A DNA stretch of 5,537 bases from Leucobacter sp. GTDB taxonomy: Bacteria; Actinomycetota; Actinomycetes; Actinomycetales; Microbacteriaceae. The DNA lies in the NCBI GenBank assembly GCA_012510755.1, contig JAAZHL010000070.1, positions 1 through 5,537 on the forward strand, read 5' to 3'. Shown piece after piece: positions 1-5,537 of this stretch (positions are counted from its first letter, which is position 1; each line of letters begins with the position of its first letter). A program made the position numbers and the translations under genes. The notes beneath the pieces were generated by a model. It was not told the DNA's origin and did no database searches. It was given only the letters and a program-made list of their open reading frames with translations.

Positions 1-36
1 GACACACCCCGGCCGAGCGACACACCCCGGCCGAGC
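1..36. repeat. Two perfect tandem copies of an 18-bp unit
   Basis: The unit GACACACCCCGGCCGAGC occurs at 1-18 and again, without mismatch, at 19-36. It is cut by the left edge, so more copies may lie outside. Each copy contains the palindrome CGGCCG, but the only stem I can draw near it (GCCG with CGGC at 30-39) has a two-base loop, so it is not a convincing terminator. No open frame with family features crosses it. It lies downstream of the aminotransferase gene and could belong to an interspersed intergenic repeat family, which cannot be judged from one window. Positions 37-60, between this repeat and the hexamer array, show nothing recognisable. Confidence 0.85.
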
Positions 37-60
37 GGCGTGGCAGAAAACTAGCGCACG

Positions 61-114
61 CTATTGCTATTGCTACTGCTATTGCTACTGCTACTGCTAC
101 TGCTATTGCTATTG
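61..114. repeat. Hexanucleotide microsatellite (CTAYTG)9, or TAGCAR on the minus strand
   Basis: Nine consecutive hexamers of the form CTAYTG fill 61-114. The only variable base is the Y, which reads T,T,C,T,C,C,C,T,T from left to right. Two further CTG triplets follow at 115-120. On the minus strand the array reads CAG CAG CAA TAG and then CAR TAG repeatedly. The first TAG, at 111-109, is the stop codon of the aminotransferase, and its last three residues (QQQ) are encoded by the edge of the array. Eight more in-frame TAG codons follow. The plus strand reads as a run of leucines, which is a by-product of the repeat. Confidence 0.95.
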
Positions 115-1341
115 CTGCTGAAAGCGCAGAATGCGTTCGAGCGCTTCAGCCACGGCGGCCTCGCCGGCGGCATAGCTAAGTCGTACGGCACGGTCGCCGG
201 CGACCGTGTCAAAATCTACCCCGGGAACAATCGCGACGTCGGCGTGCTCGAGTAATTGCCTGGCGTAGGCGGTGGCGCTGCCAAAACGCTCAAGTTGTGG
301 ACCCAGCTCGCTGTAGTAATAAAATGCTCCGTCTGCGGGCGCAGCGGTGCCCCAGTGCAGGTCTGGCGCAGCGTCAAGAATGAGTGCGCGAGCCTTGGCG
401 AAGCCTTCGACGACGGCATCTCGCTCGGCGTAGGTCTCATCGGTGAACGCAGTGAGTGCCAGCTCTTGCGCTGGTGCAGGCGGCGAGAGCGCAAAGTTCG
501 AGGCGAGCGCCTCGAGTGGCCTGACCAGTGAGTCTGGCACGATGGCCCAACCCAATCGCCACCCTGTCATGCCCCAGTACTTTGAAAATGAGTTGATGAC
601 CACAGATTCGGATTCAAGCTCAGCAGCCGTCACACCGCGAGGGTCTTCGCTGCCCGGGTCAGCAAACGTGATGCCGTGATAGATCTCATCGCTAATGAGA
701 CGTGTGCCTTGAGTCCGACACCAGTCAACGAGCGCGCCCAATTCTTGTCGGCCCAGCATCGTGCCGGTCGGGTTCGCCGGCGAGGCAATGATGAGACCGG
801 CCAACGGCCCGTGCTGGGCAACCGCCTGGTCAAGAAGCTCGGGCGTGGGCTGATATCGGGTAGCTGCGGTCGCCTGCATCTCGATGACGTGTATGCCCAG
901 GGCGGTAAGAATATTTCGATAGGCGGGGTAGCCCGGGCTTGCGAGCGCGACCCGGTCGCCCGGGTCGAAGGCAGCGAGAAATACGAGCTGAAATGCGCCC
1001 GATGAGCCCGTGGTGACGGCGACATTTGCAGAGTTCACGTCGACGTCATACCAGTTGCGGTAATGACCTGCGATGGCGTCTCGCAGCGGCATGGTCCCGA
1101 GGGGCCCGGTATAGCCTGCGGGTTTGAGCGTGCCAGGAGCGGGCCGGGCGCTGGGCTCGCCTGCGCAGAGCGAAACGACGTCGTGGCCAGCAGCACGCCG
1201 ACGTGCAATCTCGTCGGTAATTCGCATCACTTCGAACGCAGGGATCTCAGATCGCTGTGATGGGGTCAAGAAATCAACGCGTGCGCGAGATCGTTGACCC
1301 GGTTGTTCACCAGGCATCAAAAGGGGGCCACCGGGTCTCAT
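109..1341 (-). CDS. Pyridoxal-phosphate-dependent class I/II aminotransferase
   Basis: This is a fold-type I PLP enzyme, 410 residues, cytosolic, transferring an amino group between an amino acid and a 2-oxo acid. Visible active-site residues match the AspC pattern in identity and spacing: N190 in NPTG, D218 and Y221 in SDEIYHG, the Schiff-base lysine K254 in SFSK, the phosphate-binding arginine R262 in TGWRLGW, and a substrate-carboxylate arginine R387 in VRLSY. The N-terminal segment with VSLCAGEPS (56-64) and GYTGPLGTMPLR (76-87) is typical of the aspartate/alanine/aromatic aminotransferase group. The substrate cannot be decided from sequence. The start is the ATG two bases after the upstream stop codon. 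Family similarity appears to begin only near residue 24, so ATG at residue 9 (1317) is a real alternative, and neither start has a clear Shine-Dalgarno. The last three residues (QQQ) come from a hexamer repeat that also supplies the stop codon. The gene is probably translationally coupled to the upstream nuclease-helicase. Confidence 0.95.
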   Translation of the reverse strand: MRPGGPLLMPGEQPGQRSRARVDFLTPSQRSEIPAFEVMRITDEIARRRAAGHDVVSLCAGEPSARPAPGTLKPAGYTGPLGTMPLRDAIAGHYRNWYDVDVNSANVAVTTGSSGAFQLVFLAAFDPGDRVALASPGYPAYRNILTALGIHVIEMQATAATRYQPTPELLDQAVAQHGPLAGLIIASPANPTGTMLGRQELGALVDWCRTQGTRLISDEIYHGITFADPGSEDPRGVTAAELESESVVINSFSKYWGMTGWRLGWAIVPDSLVRPLEALASNFALSPPAPAQELALTAFTDETYAERDAVVEGFAKARALILDAAPDLHWGTAAPADGAFYYYSELGPQLERFGSATAYARQLLEHADVAIVPGVDFDTVAGDRAVRLSYAAGEAAVAEALERILRFQQQ

Positions 1342-1346
1342 GACTA
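1339..1346 (-). promoter_or_regulatory. Stop-start junction, likely translational coupling
   Basis: On the minus strand the sequence reads TAG TC ATG. The nuclease-helicase stop (1346-1344) is separated by two bases from the aminotransferase ATG (1341-1339). No purine-rich Shine-Dalgarno lies at a useful distance before this ATG (the preceding bases read CGGCTAACGTG), which favours re-initiation by ribosomes that have just terminated. There is no room for a separate promoter between the genes, although one inside the end of the helicase gene cannot be excluded. Confidence 0.7.
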
Positions 1347-4300
1347 CACGTTAGCCGACTGTGTCGTCTGGCGCATCGCGCGCTCGGTGAGGCGCAGATA
1401 CCCGCTGAGCGCCGCGACTCCTTCAGCAGTTGTTGGCAGGATGCTGCCAAGGCGATCTGATGAGACGAGGTGGGCCGCCCACTGCGCCCGACTGATGGCA
1501 ACATTCAGACGATTGCGCATGAGCAGAAAATCGAGGCCCCGAGGCACATCATCGGCGCTCGAGGCTGCGAGACTCACGATGGCGATCACGGCTTCTTGCC
1601 CTTGAAACCGGTCGACCGTGCCGACTGGAATATCTGCCAGCCCGGCGGCCTCGAGCGCAAGTTCGAGACATTCAACCTGCGCGTTATAGGCAGCAACCAC
1701 GATGAAGTCGCGCTGCGTGAGCTGGCGTGATGGGTTCGACTCATCTCTCAGTTGCCCGGCGAGGGCAGCTTGTACGATGCGCACCACTTCTGCTGCTTCT
1801 TCAATCGAACTCGTCGAGTTGCCCGCATGCGACACCGGGTGCCAAGTGAACCCTGCCGGGCCCGCACCAGTGACCTCGCGCAATGACGCGGCAGGGTGAG
1901 CATGCAGCCGCCCCTCATAGGAGAGCTCAGACACCACTTCGGCAAGTTCAGGCCGCATGCGTCGAGTCTCAGCAAGAAAATAGCCGAGTTGATCAGGCAT
2001 CGTGCTGTGTTCACCGAGCAGCCAACCAAGTGCCGAAGTATCGACCGGTTCGGGGTGCGAACCTTGCGAGACCTGCGGCAACTGTTGCGGGTCGCCAAGC
2101 AAGAGCAGGCGCTTTGCAGCCACCGCAGATGCGATCGTCGGCGCCAGCGAAAACTGGCCAGCCTCATCAATGACGAGCAGGTCGAGACTTGCCCGCGGCA
2201 CGCGAGCTTCGTTCGAAAAGTCCCAGGCGGTACCGCCGATCACCGCGCCGCGACCAGCCTCACGGTGCTCACGCAAGAATCGCTCGTGTCCGCGTGCCCC
2301 GAGCACCGTGAAACCTGGCAGTGCACTATGCGCGTCAAGTTTGCCACCCTGCGGCACCTTGCCGACCTGATCTGGGTGCAGACCCGCAGCAACGACCCCC
2401 TCAAGCACGTTTTCAACCACTTTGTGCGATTGCGCGACCACCCCGATGCGCCACCCGTCACGCTCAACCAGCGTACGAATAACCCGTGCGGCAAGATAGG
2501 TCTTCCCAGTTCCTGGCGGACCCTGCACAGCAAGCGCCGAGCGATCAAGTCGACGAAGACTCGCAATCACCGCGCCGATCTGACGTGCGTCTTCGGCTCC
2601 ACCAGCGGCGAGCGCCGCAGCTGAAGTCGGCGACACGAGCATGGTTTGTTGGTCGGTCGGCGCAAGCAGGGTTTGCTGCTCGGCCGAGGCGAGCAGGGTG
2701 TGCCCCTCGGCAGGCGCGAGCAACGCTTGCCCCTCGGGTGACACTGCGGCTTCTTCTCGCGCCGCCTCTGAAACTTCATCGATACATCTTGGCGGCAGCC
2801 TGCGCATGAGGTCGAACACCGGGTCGTGAAACTCTGTTCCAGCGTCGAGAGCTGTGGCAAGGGCCCGCCCCCACTCTTCGATCGCACCTTTCTGCGAACC
2901 CGCTCGAGGCGGCGGCCCGGGAGTCAAGGCAACAGGCAGCACCTGCCATGCTTGCAGGTCGTTCGGACGTGTCTCTTCGATGGTGACGCCATCGTGATGC
3001 AGCGCAATGATCTGTACGAGTTTGCTGCCCCGCGCACCTGGCTGTACATCTGATTGCTCGAACGGTGCCGGGTAGTCGTAGACGGCGTAGACCTCACGAT
3101 CGGCCTTAAAGCTGCTGCCCGCAGCAATCTCACCGCGCAATCGAACCCGACGCCGATGCAGTCGGGCTCGACCCTGCGGGGCTTGCCAGTCATGTTCGAG
3201 CTCAGAAGCTTCGCGGTCGACAATCATGACGTCGAGTGTGTCTGCCCAGTCGTCGATCGGGTCGATGAGTCGCGCATAGTGTGCCCACCAGAATGATTTT
3301 TGTTCACGTTGATAGTAGTCAATTGCGCTGCCGGCAAGCGCGGCAGCCTTGCGATCTCTCGGATCACTTGCAAGACTCGCATGTCGCGCCAGCGCGACCG
3401 CGACCTCGCTGAGTTCGATCTCGGGCTGCGCATCTTCTGCGGCAGTTGGTTGCGGGTACGGTTGCACTGAGTGCGCGGCAGCGATCCCCAGCAACCAGTC
3501 GCGCAGCCGCAGCGTCGACACGCAGTCGTAACGGTTGTAGTCGGCGATCGCGTCAAGCCGAAGCTGACCTTGCGCGCGAATCTCAGCATCGTCAGATGCG
3601 AGCTGCGCAGTCGCTTCGGCATACTCGGTGACTGATTGCGCACCACTTGTCACCCCGTCGGTGTCACGCAGTTCATCACCCATATACAGTGGCTCGAGCT
3701 TCTTGATCGAGTACGACCGCGTGCCAACGCGTAACGCCGCACGAACTATCGGATAGAGGTCGACAAGCACATGTTCTCGCAGCAGTTGGTCGACCTCAGC
3801 TTCTCGCACGCCATGCCGCACTGCGATCGACAGCAGGTGCGTGCGTTCGTATGGCGCAAAATGGTAGACACGCATACCGGGGTACAACCGTCGACGTTCG
3901 GCAACAAAATCGAGAAACTGTTCAAGCGCGGCGCGTTCGGCATCAAGATCGTGTGCCCAGAATGCGGTGAATTGTTCGTGTGCGTCGACCATGCCGAAGA
4001 GGTAGTCAAGCCCCCACCGTGCGGTCTCGCCATTACCCGGTTCGCGGTACAGCGGGTCACCTTCGAAGTCGAAGAAGAGGTCACCTGGGTGTGGCGCAGG
4101 GATCGCCCCAAGTGCTTCAGGGTGGGCAACTCTGTATGGCGGTGGCGCACCTTCTTGCGCGCTCACTTGCACCGCCGCCTGCATCGCGATGCGCTCGAGC
4201 GCCTGCCCCGAGATGCCCGGCACACTGAGGTTGCCTGCCGCCACCTTGGAAAGCGAAGTCGCGATCGCATCGATCGTGTCGAGTCCAGCGCTAATGAGCC

Positions 4301-5141
4301 GGTCTCGCTGCGAAACGCGAAGACCCGCGATGAGCATCGGGTCTCGAGTGCGTAGCACCTCAGGTTCACACACCACGCAGCGACCACACGCAGTCACTCC
4401 GTCGCTGCCCCACGCGAGAGGTGCGGCAGCTTCGCGCATTCCGTCGGCACCCACCGCGCTTGCCCGCGCGAGCAAGAGATCGCGCAATCGCGCACGCCGT
4501 GCACGGAATACCGGGGCAATGTCAGCCAACAGGTGCCTACTGTGGGCCCCAGTTCCAAGAATCAGCGCCACTTCGTCAGCTACCGGCAAGGCGAGTCGTT
4601 CAAGCTGCTCAGCATATGCCGCTAGCTGCATGAGCGCGGTCACTTTTGCCCGCCGAGCCAGTTTGGTGTCTTGCACCTCATAGGCGCCCGTTGACGTGCG
4701 GCGCAAAAAGTCTGCATACCCGATGAAGCCAATCTCAGGTTCGTCACCATGTGCGGCACGTTGCACGGGGTCGAAGAAGGTCGCCTGGAAGACGACTTCG
4801 GCGCCTTGTTCGAGAGCGGCGACAGTGAGTTGCTCTGCTGCGGCGAGCGCAGATTCATCTCGCGAGTGTGCCCGCTCAATCGTGACGACCCCGCGTGGGT
4901 GATCGGCTGCCGCCTGCCCGAAATCGGCAAGGTACTGTTCGAGCACACGTGCTTCGTGAGCATCGCCCAGACGGGCGGCTCGCTGCAACATCGAGTCGTC
5001 ATCTTGCGGCACATTGATGTCTCGACCGAGGCGAGCATCGACCTGACGTAAGAACGCGAACTCGCATGTACTTGCTGCGGTCAAGTCGCTCGCACTCGTC
5101 ATCATACGGATGCGCCCGTCTCGGAGGTGCTGCACAAACAT
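1344..5141 (-). CDS. TM0106-family RecB-like nuclease / DEDD exonuclease-like / SF1 helicase fusion
   Basis: A 1265-residue protein with three enzymatic modules, probably acting in DNA processing or repair in the cytosol. (1) RecB/Cas4-like PD-(D/E)XK nuclease, about 15-260: motif I GDAHE (H62, E63), D144 in GYADF, D158-x-K160 in VQDTKLARR, and Q172...Y176. C26 plus C252-x2-C255-x2-C258 flank the core as in iron-sulfur nucleases. (2) RNase_H_2/DEDD-like domain, about 354-552: D358-x-E360 in FFDFEGD, YHFAPYE (426-432), VDLYP (460-464), and Y535...D539 in YNRYDC. (3) UPF1/DNA2-like SF1 helicase, about 850-1235: Walker A GPPGTGKT (874-881), QSHKVVEN (904-911), DEAGQ (992-996), GDPQQ (1016-1020), TRRMRPE (1059-1065), TVDRFQGQE (1175-1183), and NVAISRA (1213-1219). 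All core helicase motifs are intact, so an active ATPase is expected. The start at 5141 fits the family N-terminus (SASDL at 16-20) and has GAGAGG eight bases upstream. A 9-residue repeat at 803-838 precedes the helicase core. The biological role of this family is not settled to my knowledge. Confidence 0.96.
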   Translation of the reverse strand: MFVQHLRDGRIRMMTSASDLTAASTCEFAFLRQVDARLGRDINVPQDDDSMLQRAARLGDAHEARVLEQYLADFGQAAADHPRGVVTIERAHSRDESALAAAEQLTVAALEQGAEVVFQATFFDPVQRAAHGDEPEIGFIGYADFLRRTSTGAYEVQDTKLARRAKVTALMQLAAYAEQLERLALPVADEVALILGTGAHSRHLLADIAPVFRARRARLRDLLLARASAVGADGMREAAAPLAWGSDGVTACGRCVVCEPEVLRTRDPMLIAGLRVSQRDRLISAGLDTIDAIATSLSKVAAGNLSVPGISGQALERIAMQAAVQVSAQEGAPPPYRVAHPEALGAIPAPHPGDLFFDFEGDPLYREPGNGETARWGLDYLFGMVDAHEQFTAFWAHDLDAERAALEQFLDFVAERRRLYPGMRVYHFAPYERTHLLSIAVRHGVREAEVDQLLREHVLVDLYPIVRAALRVGTRSYSIKKLEPLYMGDELRDTDGVTSGAQSVTEYAEATAQLASDDAEIRAQGQLRLDAIADYNRYDCVSTLRLRDWLLGIAAAHSVQPYPQPTAAEDAQPEIELSEVAVALARHASLASDPRDRKAAALAGSAIDYYQREQKSFWWAHYARLIDPIDDWADTLDVMIVDREASELEHDWQAPQGRARLHRRRVRLRGEIAAGSSFKADREVYAVYDYPAPFEQSDVQPGARGSKLVQIIALHHDGVTIEETRPNDLQAWQVLPVALTPGPPPRAGSQKGAIEEWGRALATALDAGTEFHDPVFDLMRRLPPRCIDEVSEAAREEAAVSPEGQALLAPAEGHTLLASAEQQTLLAPTDQQTMLVSPTSAAALAAGGAEDARQIGAVIASLRRLDRSALAVQGPPGTGKTYLAARVIRTLVERDGWRIGVVAQSHKVVENVLEGVVAAGLHPDQVGKVPQGGKLDAHSALPGFTVLGARGHERFLREHREAGRGAVIGGTAWDFSNEARVPRASLDLLVIDEAGQFSLAPTIASAVAAKRLLLLGDPQQLPQVSQGSHPEPVDTSALGWLLGEHSTMPDQLGYFLAETRRMRPELAEVVSELSYEGRLHAHPAASLREVTGAGPAGFTWHPVSHAGNSTSSIEEAAEVVRIVQAALAGQLRDESNPSRQLTQRDFIVVAAYNAQVECLELALEAAGLADIPVGTVDRFQGQEAVIAIVSLAASSADDVPRGLDFLLMRNRLNVAISRAQWAAHLVSSDRLGSILPTTAEGVAALSGYLRLTERAMRQTTQSANV
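2628..2735 (-). repeat. Four degenerate 27-bp repeats coding a 9-residue motif in the nuclease-helicase
   Basis: Residues 803-838 of the nuclease-helicase fall into four 9-residue units: EGQALLAPA, EGHTLLASA, EQQTLLAPT and DQQTMLVSP. The leucine pair recurs every nine residues (807, 816, 825; M834-L835 in the last). At DNA level the units are diverged; the first two agree at about 20 of 27 bases by my count. The stretch sits in the linker between the middle region and the helicase core, about 35 residues before Walker A. It is rich in Ala, Gln, Thr and Leu and has no catalytic motif. It looks like an in-frame tandem expansion of a tolerant linker that has since drifted. Confidence 0.8.
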
Positions 5142-5149
5142 ATAGGGGC

Positions 5150-5155
5150 CCTCTC
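5150..5155 (-). promoter_or_regulatory. Shine-Dalgarno of the nuclease-helicase gene
   Basis: The minus strand reads GAGAGG (inside AGAGAGGG) with eight bases before the ATG at 5141-5139. This is a normal strength and spacing for an actinobacterial ribosome binding site. It supports the 5141 start over the methionines at residues 13 and 14, which lie just upstream of the conserved SASDL segment. Confidence 0.65.
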
Positions 5156-5180
5156 TGGAAGCTCGTCTGAATCATTCCGA

Positions 5181-5209
5181 ACTTTACCGCGCCCCTCAGA
5201 CATTCACCC
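5181..5209 (-). promoter_or_regulatory. Possible promoter for the nuclease-helicase / aminotransferase unit
   Basis: On the minus strand TAAAGT (plus positions 5181-5186) fits the TAnnnT pattern of a sigma-70-type -10 box. Seventeen bases further upstream lies GGGTGA (5204-5209), a poor -35. Transcription would begin near 5174 and give a leader of roughly 30 bases carrying the Shine-Dalgarno. The call rests mainly on the -10 and on the requirement for some promoter in this 88-bp gap; it would overlap the promoter of the divergent gene. Confidence 0.3.
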
Positions 5210-5223
5210 CACGAGCGTATGAT
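5197..5223 (+). promoter_or_regulatory. Promoter for the DUF4126 gene, placed for a leaderless transcript
   Basis: TATGAT at 5218-5223 differs from the consensus -10 TATAAT at one base. Its last base is six bases before the A of the ATG at 5230, so the usual start distance puts the transcript start on or next to the start codon itself. Fifteen bases upstream, CAGACA (5197-5202) matches four of six bases of TTGACA, with slightly short spacing. The bases between -10 and ATG hold no Shine-Dalgarno. Leaderless mRNAs are common in Actinomycetota, so this arrangement is plausible. Confidence 0.55.
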
Positions 5224-5229
5224 GACACC

Positions 5230-5537
5230 ATGCTTGAGCTGCTTACCGGCACCGGGCTCGCTGCCGCGGCGGGCCTCAACGCCTACATTCCACTGCTCGC
5301 CATGGGTCTGGCGGGCCGGTTCGAGTGGATCCAGCTGCCCACAGGGTGGGTCTGGCTCGAGAAAGAGTGGGTCATGGTGATTCTCGGGGTGCTGTTCATC
5401 ATCGAGATTGTGGCCGACAAGGTTCCTGCCGTCGACACCGTGAACGACTGGATACAAACGGTCGTGCGCCCCGCGTCTGGTGGCATCGTGTTCGCGGGTG
5501 GTATCGGCGCCTCGCCGGTCGCAGTTGACGCCCCCAA
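5230..5537 (+). CDS. DUF4126 family membrane protein, 3' end beyond the window
   Basis: An open frame of 102 codons starts at ATG 5230 and continues off the right edge, so the C-terminal part is missing; family members are usually about twice this length. The N-terminus reads MLELLTGTGLAAAAGLNAYI. Hydrophobic segments lie at about 8-28, 47-62 and from 84 onward, suggesting an integral membrane protein. Family-like signatures are GLNAYIPLL (15-23), IEIVADKVPAVD (58-69) with charged residues E59, D63 and K64 at the end of a membrane segment, and VVRPASGGIVFAGG (78-91). The function of DUF4126 proteins is unknown to me and I assign none. Nearby upstream ATGs (5219, 5222) are in another frame and hit a different reading, so 5230 is the start. 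The gene is divergent from the nuclease-helicase and probably expressed from its own leaderless promoter. Confidence 0.88.
   Translation, partial: MLELLTGTGLAAAAGLNAYIPLLAMGLAGRFEWIQLPTGWVWLEKEWVMVILGVLFIIEIVADKVPAVDTVNDWIQTVVRPASGGIVFAGGIGASPVAVDAP

Noticed and set aside
28..39. GC-rich inverted sequence as a terminator of the minus-strand unit
   Set aside because: The only stem has four base pairs and a two-base loop and no T-run follows on the minus strand, so it does not meet the form of an intrinsic terminator.
1..120. Repeats at the left edge as a CRISPR array
   Set aside because: The 18-bp and 6-bp units are directly adjacent without spacers, and no cas gene is present. The Cas4-like nuclease domain is part of a helicase fusion, not a CRISPR adaptation gene.
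64..255. Plus-strand frame beginning with about 18 leucines
   Set aside because: The leucines are the plus-strand reading of the CTAYTG array, the start would be TTG, and the rest lies antisense to the well-supported 3' end of the aminotransferase.
1896..2624. 242-residue plus-strand open frame
   Set aside because: It is fully antisense to the helicase motor, whose motifs are intact in frame. The translation has no recognisable motif and a composition rich in Arg, Ser and His, as expected of a shadow frame in GC-rich DNA.
4191..4202. Perfect palindrome GCGCTCGAGCGC
   Set aside because: It encodes A-L-E-R with common codons inside the nuclease-helicase. Such palindromes arise readily in GC-rich coding sequence, and no partner site or spacing suggests an operator.
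3771..4355. 194-residue plus-strand frame with a zinc-finger-like CPECGELFVC
   Set aside because: It is antisense to the DEDD-type domain. A single CxxC pair without the rest of a finger is weak, and the minus-strand frame explains the codon pattern.
4999..5457. 152-residue minus-strand frame spanning the divergent intergenic region
   Set aside because: It overlaps the 5' end of the nuclease-helicase in another frame and is antisense to the DUF4126 gene. It has no family features and no sensible start region.
5283..5537. 84-residue minus-strand frame at the right edge
   Set aside because: It is antisense to the DUF4126 frame, whose hydrophobic segments and family signatures are clear.

Overview
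The window looks like ordinary chromosome from a high-GC Gram-positive bacterium (Actinomycetota, plausibly Microbacteriaceae). GC content is about 60% by eye. Codons end mostly in G or C. The three genes are of kinds I associate with that group: a TM0106-type nuclease-helicase, a class I/II aminotransferase and a DUF4126 membrane protein. The lineage is an inference from gene content; the window contains no marker gene.

Layout, left to right. Positions 1-108 are non-coding and made largely of two unrelated short tandem repeats: an 18-bp unit present twice (1-36) and a hexamer CTAYTG present nine times (61-114). The hexamer array runs into the 3' end of the next gene. Positions 109-1341 (minus strand) encode a complete PLP-dependent aminotransferase. 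Positions 1344-5141 (minus strand) encode a 1265-residue protein that joins a RecB/Cas4-like PD-(D/E)XK nuclease, a DEDD-type (RNase_H_2) exonuclease-like domain and a C-terminal superfamily 1 helicase. An 88-bp divergent intergenic region follows. At 5230 a plus-strand gene for a DUF4126 membrane protein starts and runs off the right edge.

The nuclease-helicase and the aminotransferase form a two-gene minus-strand transcription unit. The helicase stop codon and the aminotransferase ATG are only two bases apart, so translation is probably coupled. No biochemical link between a DNA repair-type enzyme and an amino-acid transaminase is evident, so the pairing is probably genomic convenience. The DUF4126 gene is divergent, and a TATGAT box six bases before its ATG suggests a leaderless transcript.

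I do not see a clearly new multi-gene system. The points most worth a second look are the stop-codon-bearing hexamer microsatellite that supplies the end of the aminotransferase, the degenerate 9-residue repeat just ahead of the helicase core, the four-cysteine pattern that suggests an iron-sulfur nuclease, and the leaderless DUF4126 start.
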